Below, in pieces: positions 48,972 through 61,745 of a DNA stretch of 64,000 bases. The position numbers and the translations under genes are program-made. The stretch comes from Mactra quadrangularis (lineage: Eukaryota > Mollusca > Bivalvia > Venerida > Mactridae). The stretch is taken from contig CM046303.1 of NCBI GenBank assembly GCA_025267735.1, forward strand, positions 19,520,403 through 19,584,402, written 5' to 3'. Position 1 is the stretch's first letter. Each line of letters begins with the position of its first letter. The notes beneath the pieces are model-generated. The model made no database searches and had not been told where the DNA came from. It was given only the letters and a program-made list of their open reading frames with translations.

Positions 48972-51007
48972 AGTAGCCCAGTGACTAGGGGTAATAGCTG
49001 TAAAGTCGGTGAACGTGCGTAAGCATGAAAGTTAGACTATAAAATGCAATTACTTTTATTTTTTCTATTTTATAATACGTTTTGGTAGATCAAACAACAA
49101 TCTGATTAAAACCAAATCAATAATTATTCGCTCACATTCAGGTGACCTTTCCTCATTATAATATTCATTAGACACCGTATAATGATCCTATGAGAACTCT
49201 CGCCCACCTCCCCCCTATTTTCTTTCTCCCTATACAAGGATATAAATCTATGTTATGTGCATGTAATTTTGATCATTTTTTGTATTTGTGTTTATAAAAT
49301 TGCTCATGTGTCATGTAACATGATTTGAGAAATATAGGTTTGTTCTGTTCTCTATTGTAAAACAGTGCTCAACTGACACCATTTGAAAAAGTAACTAGTT
49401 TTTCTATATTATTTCTTAATCAGTTGTATGAAATGACTACGACAATAATTAAAAATACTCGTCATGAAGTTTATTCATTTTAGTGACATGGTGCAGATAC
49501 TAGACACTTCATAATGCAAACAGAATGTAATAAAATAGATACAAGTTACATATAAATATGTCTAACTAACAATTTAAATGTTATTTACACTTTTTTATCA
49601 CTACAAGGTGTTAAATTTTGAATCTTTATTACTGATAATATTTTTATCATTCAAATATGAATTACATGTAGTTGCTATTGACCAAAATGAGTCGATATGT
49701 ACATTAAATGTTTTATTGAACTGTTAATTTCTCGTTTTTACTTCAAACAACATTCTGTAAAATCAAGGGTACATCTAGCATGCAAACACTCTTGTATCAC
49801 AAACTTTTGCATCAGATAATTTTATATCAAGTTTAGATCAAGTATTCAACATCAATTTCAAGTATTGTTTAAGTTTAAAACTTTAATGTTGCCATCGTTT
49901 GAGGTAATGTGATCATTGCTGAATGACATCAGTACTAAACCTTGATAAAACATTATCACATACCCCATAATCACGTATTGCATTATAAAAAGCACTGCAA
50001 AAATATCAGGGACAACAACAGTCAACGAAGTATATCAGTTGAATACATGTATTTGTTATATGCTCTTAATTATGAAATGATACTGCAAATACCTCTTATC
50101 TCATCCTGCAATATTATCGCCCAGTTGGTGACTTCCAATTTTATTGTACTTTTAATTCTGAAGATGGTTATGGTTTCGATTTAAACTACAAGTTTTTGAT
50201 TATGGAAGCAAAGCAGTTACTTCTTCTATAGAAATGTAGTGTATTCGCTCAGAAGTCTTGGTTAGTTTTCCTGCCAAATTTAGTCATACATTTTCGTGTA
50301 ATTTTCTTTATATACAACACAATTGTCAGTGCCTGTAACACAAAATGAAAATACATTGTCTGCAATGCGTACATTAGTATTTCATATAATGAAGATTATT
50401 TTAAAAAAGATGATCCTATTGTATCTTATCGTAAATAAGAGAAACGATTTATTATTATAATTAGGTATGATTTCCCTAAAATACCGTATTATAACTTTTG
50501 GCGTTTGGTGAAACCATGTCACAACATATACATACTATCTTATCAATTTGAACTAAAAGGTGGATTTAAGTGCAATGAAACATTGTCAAATTTAGTCACG
50601 CGCACCGCTAATTGTACTTAATGATAATGAACTTCATTGTTAGTCAATGCGACATTGTCTTTTGTTCTTTGAACATAAGATCTAAATGTTTTATACTGCC
50701 TAACCATGCTTAGAAATGTCAACGAGTAATGTTAATAGAGCGTTCATCAGTCGTAAATATAGTTAATGGAAATATATCGTGAAATCTAAAGCCTCAAAGA
50801 GATTAGTAGCTCTAATTCAGGTAATGCAAACCATTTTAGATAGTTATTTAATGTATGTATTACGTTAATACCTGTCATTAAGACTGAACACAAACTAAAC
50901 GATTATTATCATGCATTAACAATTATCACACGCGCTAGTAAATGCTTTCACCAGAATTGATTTCATTATAATTGTTTGGTCAGCACGGAAAGTGGGAAAG
51001 TGGAGTA

Positions 51008-51307
51008 TGTTTTTTTTAAAATTTGTTGTTGGGTTTAACGCCGTAGCAACACATTGTAAAGGTCATATAACGGCGTCCAGTGCACATAACCTAACTTTCT
51101 TGGACCATTTTCTATAACCAGTACTCACCTACCCTTCCACAAGGCCGGGCACTTCTCCATATACCTTATTAATGGAGGAAAATTGACATTATTGTCAAAT
51201 TTTCATGGATGGGTATAACCTCCCGGGTGAGATTCGAACCCATACGCCCTTCGAGACCCAAAATTTCAAATCCCGGCGTGCTACCAATTGCACTATTGGC
51301 CAGGTAA
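51008..51307 (-). mobile_element. SINE family II, copy B1 only
   Basis: Minus strand: damaged tRNA head, B box GGGTTCGAATCTCACC, body, and a 3' end TGTTGCTACGGCGTTAAACC identical in type to family I. Flanked by TGGAGTA (51001-51007 and 51308-51314). In B2 the site is empty (AGTGGAGTAAAGTGGCAG, about 61362-61379). Confidence 0.92.
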
Positions 51308-54300
51308 TGGAGTAAGGTGACAGTAAAAAATGCTATATTGAATAGTATCTATCACCGTAACAATATAAGATCAACTGTCAGTCTTATATGAATCCGACAT
51401 GAACATTGAGCGTAAAATGTAACAATAAAACTCGTATATCAATTATATGAGAATATTATTATAATCACCATGATAGCGTAAATCCCTTAAAAGTTCAAAG
51501 TTAATGCATATGAAAGAGTGAGATATACGTAGAAGTAGGCCCCAACAAGTATTGTTTCCAGTAAATGATAGGAAGAAATTTCGCAAGTACAAATCCATTC
51601 AAGACACCAGTCATTTGCTTTAAAACTGTGCGTACATAAATGATGAGATTTCATCGAAACAGTACAACATTGAACTAGTTCTTTTTACCAACCAACTAAG
51701 AGTTGAAAGAACGCTTCTATATTGAAATATTAAGAATAAGATCAAAAGATGCTTATACTTACATATGCAAACATTGTCATTAAACTATATCAAAACAACA
51801 TCATACAAACTGAATAACCCAATATGCGTTTTGTTTATTTTGAAAATATTTGTTTCAAAACTACAAAAGAATAATAGTATTAAGTAATGCACATCTTGCA
51901 GCATTTTACTGGTTGATGTTAAATATGTATGATATTATTTCAAATTGCTATATTGCGTCCGGAAAAAACGAAAGTATTTTAGTTTGGCAGCAGTTTTATA
52001 AAATTGCTGATGTTCATATAGTTAACGTATGTTTTTACACCAAAAAAGCAAATATTCGCCCAATACATTTTTTTCTAGTTTTCCGCGTTTAAAAGTATAT
52101 AACATTTGCGAAATAGTCAAAATGAGTGTTAGATATATCATATTTAAAAGTAATTACCCACGCTTAGTAAAAAGTCAAAACATAAACATGCGTTGATGAT
52201 CTTATCTCAAATCAATCTTCTTAGTTTAAATCTTTATGAAAGAAGATTTCAAATGGTATCTTTTGGTAACTGGCCCTACTTCTAAACAAATTATGTTGGT
52301 CCACAAATGCAACCAATAGAGCTTTAAATGATTTTCATTGGGCTTAAGTCATTGTTAACACGTATAATGGTCAATTTACGACGGCCATCTCAACTTACAC
52401 CTAGACCTTTGTATCCAATCATTATCTTATGTTGTCTGTGCTCTGCATATACTGCAGTGTAAGATATCTAACGTTTTAAAAGAATGATCTTCTTATATAA
52501 AATTTAACAATTTAGTAGTTTGATAACAATGAAAGTATCTCGTAACGTTTTTAGCTTATCATTTCACAAACGCCAATGTACAAGTAAAATATACATTTGT
52601 TTTGCCAAATCCTTATACATTTTAATACTTCTTGAATGGCAAATAGATTGTCATGCTTTGCTTCTAATACACTTTGTGGAGTGTAATGCTGTTAATCGAA
52701 ATGTGATGTCATTGCGAGACGCATTTTCAGTAAACAAATAAAAATATAATTTACAGTATGTTGACACTTTAATAAATATCCCAAAGCAAGTTATGTATGG
52801 AAATTTATCAAACGCTAAACATGAACACATGATCTATTGTATTGTATTTATTGTCTGAATATTGTGCAACACGCAACGGTACAAAATAATCGGTTAATGA
52901 ATGATTATATATACAATGTATGGTATCAGCCGAGTCGTTGTACGGTGTTATGTATATTTCCGTGGATAATTGGAGATATATATCAAGTATTTTTTGAAAC
53001 GATGTTTAAGCAAATTAAAGAGTTGTTGCAATGACTTTATAAGATACTTATCACTTATACTGAAAGTTATATCAAAGCGTCATTAGCTTCTGTTCTTTAA
53101 ACATAAAATGTGTTTTATACTGCCGACCCATGCTTAGAAAATGTCAGCGTTCATTAACCGTCAATTTATTTGATAGAGATCTATCGTGAAAGGTACAGCC
53201 TTAAACAGATTGATAGTGCTAATTCAGATAACGCCAATTTAGTTATATGAGTGATAGATGCTTGTATTATGTTAATACCTAACATTTAGACTGAAAATAT
53301 ACAATTACGAGTATAATCATCAATGTTCAGTTATCCCCCACGCTAATTAATGTTTTTTCCAGACTTTGTGTTATTACAATTATTTATTTTGTCGGTATGG
53401 AAATTGCAATAAGGTGACAGTAGGAATTTTTTACAATAAATACATTGTAATTTCTTTCACTGTAACAATATAAGATCAACCGTCAGCCTTAATTAAATTC
53501 GATATTGAAATTGAGCGTAATATGTAACAAATCAACTGTCAAAGTTTGAATAATATTACAGTAACTGACAATAAGCTATCGCAATATCACGCCATTTAGA
53601 CAACAAACACTTAAACACACGAAGTCACCGTGAATTTATTTATGTTTTGACAGTTGAAAAAAGTATAAGAACTACCAAATTCCTGTACATAAATATCAAG
53701 ACATTATGCAGACGTAAATATAATCAAGACACCAAATATTTATTTTAAAACTGTTTCGAAATAAACTTAAAGAAAATTTATGAAACAACACAACATTGAA
53801 CCAGTTCGTATTGTACCAACTTATGTCTAAAAAACGATTTTATATTGGAATATTAAGTACATCATCAAAGCGTGTTCACTCTTATATAAATACGCACACA
53901 ACATATTGTGTTTGATCAGAAAATTCCACTTAATGCTAAGGATAATCTTATTTGACTTGCTTCTAAATAAACAATTCAGTCCACTTTCTAACTAATAATG
54001 TTTGATTTTAGCTCTTTCATTCTTTAAACCTATGTCAAAACAACATCATATAGAAGGAATATCCCATGCGTTCACTTTTTAAAATATTTTTAACATCATA
54101 GAATGCAATAAGAACAGTTTTAACTAGTGCACATCTTGCAGTTTTTTCATTGTTTGGTGTTAAATACTTATAATTTTAAAGGTACTAGTTTACAGATTTG
54201 GTTTATTTGTTCTGTAATTTCAAAATACCATTCAGTGTCTGAAGTTGTGTCAAAAATCATTCTTATTTTTTAAGACAAACCGACCTATATGTAGCAAGAA

Positions 54301-54830
54301 ATATATAGCAAATATTCCCACAATAAATGCTTTTTCTGTTTTGTTTCGTTTACATGGGTATAACATGTACAAAGTATTCAAAATGCTTGTTTAAATTTAT
54401 CATATTTCAAAGTTGGTGCTCTTGTCTAAGATTAATGTTCTTACTTGAAATCCCTCTGAAAGTAGATTTCTGTAAGATGTATAACTAGTCTAGTAAGACT
54501 TGAATTAGAAACCCCTTTGGTGCACTTGGTGCAAAAACCTGCACATAGTAGATTGTACCACATATTTGGGTTTATTTTCAAATTGTTTGATTATTATGAC
54601 CAAGAGCACTAATATCTGAAGTATTACCATACGAAAATTAATGATAGTAAAATATAACTCTAATAATACACAACTAATAGGGATCTTTTTTACTTCATTA
54701 CTACATTTGTATTTAAGCACCATTTCGAAAGTTTGGTCATGACAAAAAAGGTAGATGATCACAAAATCCAGTGTCCTTGATATGTTTATAAGAGTGTCGA
54801 CAACTTTCAATCTGATTACTAAAAATGAAA

Positions 54831-55135
54831 GCCGCCCGGCTACCTCAATTTGTAGCACGCATGTCTACTGATCGAGGGTCGGGATTTGACTACCGGGCAG
54901 GGCATACTTTCGAGGAGCTTGGTCATGAAATTATTTCTACGGTCATGCTCATTCCTACCAATGTTTTTTTTATTATGTAGGAAAGTTATCAGTTGTCAGT
55001 CACTGACGAAAGTATGCGCATAGTAGTTGTTTAACAGCTAAATCCAGAGATTAAGCCTTCCAGGAGGAGTGGGTAGGCTGACTGACCGCCGTTATATGAC
55101 CTATACAATTGCTACAGCGATAAACCCAACAAATT
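54831..55135 (+). mobile_element. SINE-X (family I), copy A4
   Basis: Flanked by ACTAAAAATGAAA (left) and ACTAAAATGAAAA (right), the clearest target duplication of this insertion. Shares the degraded B box of the 45180 copy. Confidence 0.93.
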
Positions 55136-55280
55136 AAAAAAACTAAAATGAAAAATAAGTGAACGCATCCGAAGAGTAAGAAATACATTCCTTCAATTAT
55201 CCAAGCAAAACATTATTATACATATATCGAGGTCTAGGTTAACCAAAGTCAATAAACCGACAATTATTCCATTTACTAAG

Positions 55281-55330
55281 TTTCAAAATACAGATGTCAT
55301 ATCCGATTCCTACAGGGAAATACAGTTATG
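55281..55330. other. Conserved 50-mer, copy A4
   Basis: Same block as at 16181 with one substitution (TTTCAAAATACAG). Confidence 0.7.
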
Positions 55331-55506
55331 GCATAGCCTTACTAAAAGAATATGATAATATATGAATAATGTAAATTGTGTATTTTTTAGATTACTATTT
55401 TGACCGCAACATTGGTGACCATTGTTGATTGCAGAAATGTATTTGAAATTACAACAGTGATAGGCAATTTAACCCAATTAATGTCGTTTGATTTCGTTAA
55501 ACTTGA

Positions 55507-55785
55507 GTGAAAAAATTGTTTGTAACCAAATCCGAGGTATTTTATCAAATTCTCTCTTTATTACCGCTACATTCAATAATACTGGTAGACATTATGACAT
55601 GCGCTCATGTTTGCATTGAAAATAACACATTACATGCAAACTCTCTGTTAAACGCGATGACTGTATTAGAAAATAAGGCTCTTCAGACAAGCGTATGTTC
55701 TGAAGATATTAGGTGCAGTGTGTCAAACATAATCAAACAATTACAAACCATGATTGTATTTTCTGGTGAAAATAATTACAATTAG
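55507..55785 (+). pseudogene. Block alpha open frame, copy A4 (92 codons)
   Basis: The longest alpha frame: MKKLFVTKSEVFYQILSLLP, then LHSIILVDIMTCAHVCIENN, then NAMTVLENKALQTSVCSEDI and KQLQTMIVFSGENNYN before a TAG. The cysteine of the CEN motif is glycine here. A hydrophobic stretch in the first 35 residues could be signal-like, but the other copies are broken, so a working gene is unlikely. Confidence 0.33.
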
Positions 55786-56604
55786 ACAGCTGTGTTTGAT
55801 TTTGTTCCATTTTATAATTCAATTATTTATTTATTACCTCTGAGGGTTTTTATTCAATCTGATCGTTCTGGAGTAATTTCTATAATTATTGTATATTACC
55901 GTTGATATAGACCTTCACTACTGCTGAAGTACATGTATTTGTTCTATTTTGCTTTAATCTGTATTCTCTGATTTAATTTAAATTCCAAGGACACTATTTT
56001 GAAAGAAATGTCGAAGTATTTTTCAATTCCAATAAGAAATTAGAAAATGATTAAGTCTTAGATTCAAATACCCATTTACATGTATTAGTTATGTAAGGTC
56101 AGTTCATCATTATATTAGACAGATCTTGAACTAAATAATAGAGAAATTACTTCGGAAATTTATTTTTTTATTTCATTTTGTTGTAAAAAAAGATACATGT
56201 GCAAGCGTTACTGTAATATACCATCTGTTCTGTATTCAAAGTAATAGACTTAACAGTTAAAATATTATCAATTTTGTTGAATAAAGCATTTATCCATGAA
56301 CTCCTGGACATTTTCGGCAAACGAACATCCGGAAAAGCGTTACTATCTTAATTTTAAAATAAACAAACCGTATATCCGTTGCTTCATTTTGTCCAATTGT
56401 GAATCAGTTCTAACCATAGTGTCTTTCCAATGAGCAAAACTTTCAGTTGCAAAATCATCAAAGTATATCATTTCTTATACATGTATGTGAAGGTACATGT
56501 ATTTCATTTTACTACAAAATATAACGGTTTTTAATAAATGAACATGCACCAACACAAACATTGTCTGTCAAAATGCATTTTAAAAATTGATATGATAGTT
56601 TTAA

Positions 56605-56904
56605 GCCTTAGACATATCTCGTCATCGCGATAAAGGAAAGCTACCCGCTCATTTCTTAATTGATATTAGTGACGACTATCCAGAGAGTGTCAACTCCCGC
56701 ATGATTGTTTTGTTCTTATATTGTTTTGTTGTTCCTCATGCTATTGTGAGTCATTTTGAAAAAAAACAAGAAACAAATGAAAAGACCAAGGCCATCACTT
56801 CAATTGTTTTGACATCATTAAATGAAACGTTTATCACTATTTCCTTCGACGGTTTTAAAAGACAAACATTCAACGTGCATATCAATATAGATAACAATAA
56901 GTAA
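56605..56904 (+). other. RHR open frame, full-length open copy A4 (100 codons)
   Basis: Open for 100 codons from just after a TAA, as in copy A3: RHRDKGKLPAHFLIDISDDY, PESVNSRMIVLFLYCFVVPH, a basic EKKQETNEKTK middle, then ETFITISFDGFKRQTFNVHI and NIDNNK. The first ATG is at 56701. Function unknown; see the A3 copy for the selection argument. Confidence 0.28.
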
Positions 56905-57082
56905 ATAACAAATGACTCACAGATATTGGTGTGTGAATTTCTTTCTGCTATTCGCATTGTATTTACAAAACATTTGTACTATATAGTGTGTTTGTTGGCT
57001 AAAGTGTAAAGTAATTAAGTTATGTTCTCATTCTTGTCAAGTTTCAAGTTTTTTTCATTCTTCACGTGTCTTGGTCAAAATC

Positions 57083-57455
57083 AAAAATCTATACACTCAG
57101 TAAAAGACAAATTTCACATACAAAGTTACATTCAATGTAGGTATGTTTGGTATCATTCTTCAGCAAACTCTATTTGCCATATATCTATGTAAATTTCATT
57201 AAATTTCAGTTTATATTTTAAGCATAATTAACGTTTAAAGAGAGAGGGATGAAAAGTTAAAGTTTGAGACGTTCTTTGTTTTTCTTTGTGTTAAGCTTAG
57301 GAAAAGGGTTTAATAATGTGATCAATATATGTTATGTCAACCACGTTTACGGACCACAGCAATCGTAAACGCATAGACCTGCCGTAACGCCTGATGACGT
57401 CGATGGGATTATTAAACTATTTTCCTAAGTTAATACAAACAAAGAATTTGTTTTC
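57083..57455. other. Replaced segment, copy A4
   Basis: Counterpart of 47430-47795, nearly identical. Confidence 0.6.
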
Positions 57456-58268
57456 GAGAATTGATTTTAACACATTTTGGAAGCCAGCCATTTAGAACCA
57501 TGCTGTTTAATTAAGACCCTCATTTTTAAAAAAAAACACGTATCATCTTGCTTTAATATTTAACACCTATATATTGTAAATGCTATAGTAGTCATACACA
57601 ATTATGTAACACAACCAAAACTAATATATCACTGTCAAATATAGTTACAACTTTCCCATTGTCAGATCTCCTTTGGGCTATATCGATCGACCAATGGCTT
57701 GTAAAGGCACTAAATGAAATATTACTTTAGTAACAAGAACTAATGTGATTTTTAACACCAAGAAGGAACGATTTTTGTCCTTCATCATAAATTATCATGG
57801 CTGTTTCTCCAACAAGGTTTGACTTTTAAATGTGAATTGCTTATTAATTGTTAAATGACTTACAAATTTTTGGAACAAATAACATTTCACATCATCCAAA
57901 TAGTTATTTTAAGAAAAATTGCAGACAATTAACTTTATTGTTGAAAGCCAATGTCTCTCTGGTTGGCCTTAAACACACGCAAGTAATTGTGTTTGTCTAA
58001 TTAAATACCCATATAATCAGTTTTGAAGTTGTCACCTTTCCACTTCAAGTCTTGTAATCATTGTGCTATTCGCAGCGCGTTTGGTCGAAGTGTTTGATTA
58101 AGTTCAGCATTAAATGCAACATTTTTGGTGAACTTGCCCCAACATGTTTTGCAGATTAAATTAATAACATTACTGATTATAACACAATACCAATTGCGAT
58201 ATGAATTTAAAATGTATATCTGTAACAATGGTTTTTGGCTATATCGTTCTCATAAAACTTATTTGAAC

Positions 58269-58673
58269 ATCAATAAACGTGTGACCATTGTCTGTCTTTT
58301 GGACTTTTCTTAAAATATGTGTATGAGTTAAATTAAAGTCAATACTTTCTGAGTTTTATTTACCATATGAATGAATGCGATTATAAGTAATAAACGAAAC
58401 AACAACAATATAATTACTAGTGTTCCACATTATAATTTATTGAAACCTGTGCTCTTTTAGTTTTCGGTACATTGCATGCATCAAATTAAAACGCATTATA
58501 CTAAACTTGGGTAGGCCTAAACACCTTACCCCGACAGACAACGACTGAACAAAGTGACATTTGCAGGAAAAAATTAATAGAAGGATATATTCCCAATTCG
58601 CAAAAATTTACAAATGCAAAATTCACTTGTATGAAAAGCCCAAAAGACAGACAATGTCACGCGTTTATTGATG
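58269..58673. repeat. Inverted-repeat-flanked segment, flipped relative to B1
   Basis: Arms of about 41 bp at 58269-58309 (ATCAATAAACG...CTGTCTTTTGGACTTTTC) and 58633-58673 (GAAAAGCCCAAAAGACAG...TTTATTGAT) are near-perfect inverted repeats. The ~325 bases between them match 48206-48546 of B1 on the opposite strand. B1 keeps only the right arm. Confidence 0.85.
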
Positions 58674-58826
58674 TCGTAAATAAAGTAATCAAAGAAAACC
58701 TCAATCAATTAACCTTCCACGCAATATGCTCCTTAAATATGATAACGTAATTTGAGGTCCAGACAGTGTATAAAATGAGATTATTACCAAAATATTCTAT
58801 TATGTGCTGGCTGTTAATAAAAGCAG

Positions 58827-59057
58827 GATCAGTGGTCCAGTGGTAGGACGCGCGCTTAGGGATCGAGAGGTCCTGGGTTCGAGTCCCACTAGGGGCACTG
58901 CTAATTTCCTTGAGCAAGAAATTTACCTGCGATTGCTTCACTTCACCCAGGTGTAAATGGGTACCTGCGAGGGTGGTATGATTCCGCTGCGCCAATTTGT
59001 CGGCTGCACTAATAAGCGGAGTAAAAGACTCTCCAGGGAGATTGATAGATAGATACC
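58827..59057 (+). mobile_element. SINE family III, copy B2
   Basis: Sister of 48740 with a few differences, for example AGACTCTCCAGGG for AGACTCCCCAGGG. The minus-strand frame 58705-59112 is its shadow. Confidence 0.9.
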
Positions 59058-59520
59058 AGTAACCCAGTGACCAGGGGTAATAGCTGTAAAGTCGGTGAAC
59101 GTGCGTAAGCATGAAAGTTAGACTATAAAATGCAATTACTTTTATTTTTTCTATTTTATAATAAGTTTTGGTAGATCAAACAACAATCTGATTAAAACCA
59201 AATCAATAATTATTCGCTCACATTCAGGTGACTTTTTCTCATTATAATATTAATTAGACACCGTATAATGATCCTATGAGAATTCTTGCCCACCTCCCCG
59301 TCTCTTTCTTTCTCCCTATACAAAGATATTAATCTATGTTATGTGCATGTATTTTTGATCATTTTTTGTATTTGTGTTTATAAAATTGCTCATGTGTCAT
59401 GTAACATAATTTGAGAAATATAGGTTTGTTCTGTTCTCTTTTGTGCTCAACTGACACTCACTTACCATTTGAAATAGTAACTAGTTTTGCTAAATTATTT
59501 CCTAATCAGTTGTATGAAAT

Positions 59521-59796
59521 TTATTTATTTATTGGAGTTCAACACAATTTAGGTCATTTCACGGCGTCCAGCGCACCTAACCTAGCTTTCCTGGACCATT
59601 GTCTATAACCAGCACTCACCTACCCTTCCACAAGGCCGTAAACTTCTCCATATTATCTAATCAATGGAGGAAAATCGACATTATTGTCAAATTTTCATGG
59701 AAGGGTTCCTCCCCGGGCGGGATTCGAACCCGCACCCCCTCGGGCACGAGTATCTAAATCCCGGCGCGCTACCAACTGCGCTATCGACCCGGGTTT
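59521..59796 (-). mobile_element. SINE family II, copy B2 only
   Basis: Minus strand: intact-looking head (A box TAGCGCAGTTGGTAGCGCG, B box GGGTTCGAATCCCGCC). Target duplication TTGTATGAAAT at 59510-59520 and 59797-59807. B1 has the empty site AGTTGTATGAAATGACTACG at 49423-49442. The 3' tail is shorter than at 51008. Confidence 0.94.
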
Positions 59797-61421
59797 TTGT
59801 ATGAAATGACTACGACAATAGTTAAAAATACTCGTCAAGAAGTTTATTCGTTTTAGTGACATGGTGCAGATACTAAACACTTCATAATACAAACACAAGT
59901 AATAAAATACAGACCAGTTACATTTAAGTATGTTTAACATTATAAATGTTATTTATACTTTTTTATCAAAACTAGGTGTTAAATCTTGATTTTTATAACT
60001 GAATATATTTTTTATTATGCAAATGTATGATATGCATTACAATGCCATTGACCAAAATGAGTCTAATATACATAAAATGATATATTGAACTGTTAAACCC
60101 TCGTTTTCAGTTCAAACAACATTCTGTAAAATCAATGGAACATCTAGCATGCAAGCACTCCTGTATCACTAACCTTTTGTATTAGATAATTTTATATCAA
60201 GTTTAGATCAAGTATTCAACATCAATTTCAAGTATTGCTTAACTTTAATGTTGCCATCGTTTGAGGTAATGTAATCATTGCTGAATGACATCAGTACTAA
60301 ACCTTGATAAAACATTATCATTTACCCCATAATCAGTTATTGCATTATAAAAAGCACTGCAAAAATATCAGGGACAACAACAGTCAACGAAGTATTTCAG
60401 TTGTATACATGTATTTGTTATATGCTCTTAATTATGAAATGATATTGCAAATACGTTTTTTCTCATCCTGCAATATTTTCGCCCAGTTGGCTTAGTTTGG
60501 TGACTTCCAATTTTATTGCACTTTAATCTGAAGATGGCTATGGTTTCGATTTAACTACAAGTTTTTGCTTATGGGAGCAAAGCAGTTACTTCTTCTAAAG
60601 AAATGTAGTGTATTCGCTCAGAAGTCTTGGTTAGTTTTCCTGCCAAATTTAGTCATACACTTTCGTGTAATTTTCTTTATATACAACACAATTGTCAGTG
60701 CCTGTAACACAAAATGAAAAGACATTGTCTGCAATGCGTACATTAGTATTTCATATAATGAAGATTATTTTAAAAAAAGATGATCCTATTGTATCTTATC
60801 GTAAATAAGAGAAACGATTTATTATTAAAATTAGGTATGATTTCCCTAAAATACCGTATTATAACTTTTGGCATTTGGTGAAACCATGTCACAACATAAT
60901 ACATACTATCATATCAATTTGAACTAAAAGAACTTTTAAGTGCTATGAAACATAATCAAATTTAGCCAAGCACACCGCTAATTATACTTAATGATTATGA
61001 ACTTCATTGTTAGTCAATGCGTCATTGTCTTTTGTTCTTTGAACAAAAAACTAAGTGTTTTTACACTGCCTAACCATGCTTAGAAATGTCAACGAGTAAT
61101 GTTAATAGAGCGTTCATCATTCGTAAATATAGTTAATGGAAATATATCGTGAAAGCTAAAGCCTCAAAGAGATAAGTAGCTCTAATTCAGGTGATGCAAA
61201 CCATTTAGATAGTTATTTAATGTATGTATTACGTTAATACCTGTCATTAAGACTGAATACAAATTATACGATTATTATCATGCATGAACAATTATTACAC
61301 ACGCTAGTGAATGCTTTCATCGGAATTGATTTCATTATAATTGGTTGGTCAGCACAGTAAGTGGAGTAAAGTGGCAGTAATAGATGTTATATTGGATAGT
61401 ATCTATCACTGTAACAGTATA

Positions 61422-61745
61422 AGCCGCCCGGTTAACTCAGTTGGTCGTACGCAAGTCTACTAAACGAGGGGTCATGGGTTCGTTTCCCGGGCGGGGCATA
61501 CATGTACTTTCACGGATCTTGGTCATGAAATTATTTCTACGGCCATCCTCCCACCTACTTATGATTCTTAATTATGTAGGGCAGTTGTCAGTCACTGACG
61601 AAAGTATGCGCTTAGTAGTTGCTTAACAGTTAAATCCAGAGATTTAGCCGTTCCTGGAACAGTGAATAGGTTGACTGACCGCCCTTTTATGACCTGTAAA
61701 ATGTGTTGCCGCGGCGTTAAACCTAACAAAAACGAACAAACAAAC
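61422..61745 (+). mobile_element. SINE family I, copy B2 only
   Basis: Full-length, with a B box (GGGTTCGTTTCCCGGGCGGG) carrying one change and a tail GGCGTTAAACCTAAC plus AAAACGAACAAACAAAC. Target duplication TGTAACAGTATA / TGTAACAATATA (61410-61421, 61746-61757). The B1 site is empty (CCGTAACAATATAAGATC, about 51355-51372). Confidence 0.94.

Larger units (their letters stand above)
42267..52424. repeat. 10.2-kb tandem duplication, left copy (C1)
   Basis: Everything from CTTATGTTGTCTTTGCTCTG (42267) to CCTTTGTATCCAATCATTAT (52424) is repeated from 52425 onward in the same order: spacer, SINE-X, 50-mer, alpha, RHR frame, replaced segment, then unit B with SINE-III. The second copy passes 62812 and continues into further unit-B sequence, so the junction at 52424 joins unit B back to unit A. 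Confidence 0.8.
48180..52424. repeat. Unit B, first copy (B1), a diverged relative of unit A
   Basis: After a join at CTTATTTGAACAT (48179-48191) the sequence is no longer unit A. Diverged landmarks of unit A reappear: 50640-50880 resembles 12000-12225, and 51830-52110 resembles 15120-15690 (shared TTGCGTCCGGA, GCAAATATTCGC, GCACATCTTGCAG). The second copy starts near 58262. The plain stretch 49000-51000 shows no gene; the frame at 49942-50184 becomes shorter in B2. Confidence 0.7.

Noticed and set aside
54505..54858. 117-codon minus-strand frame
   Set aside because: Starts inside SINE-X and is not open in sister copies.
59695..59940. Minus-strand frame ending SIAQLVARRDLDTRARGGAG
   Set aside because: Translation of the tRNA-like head of SINE family II.
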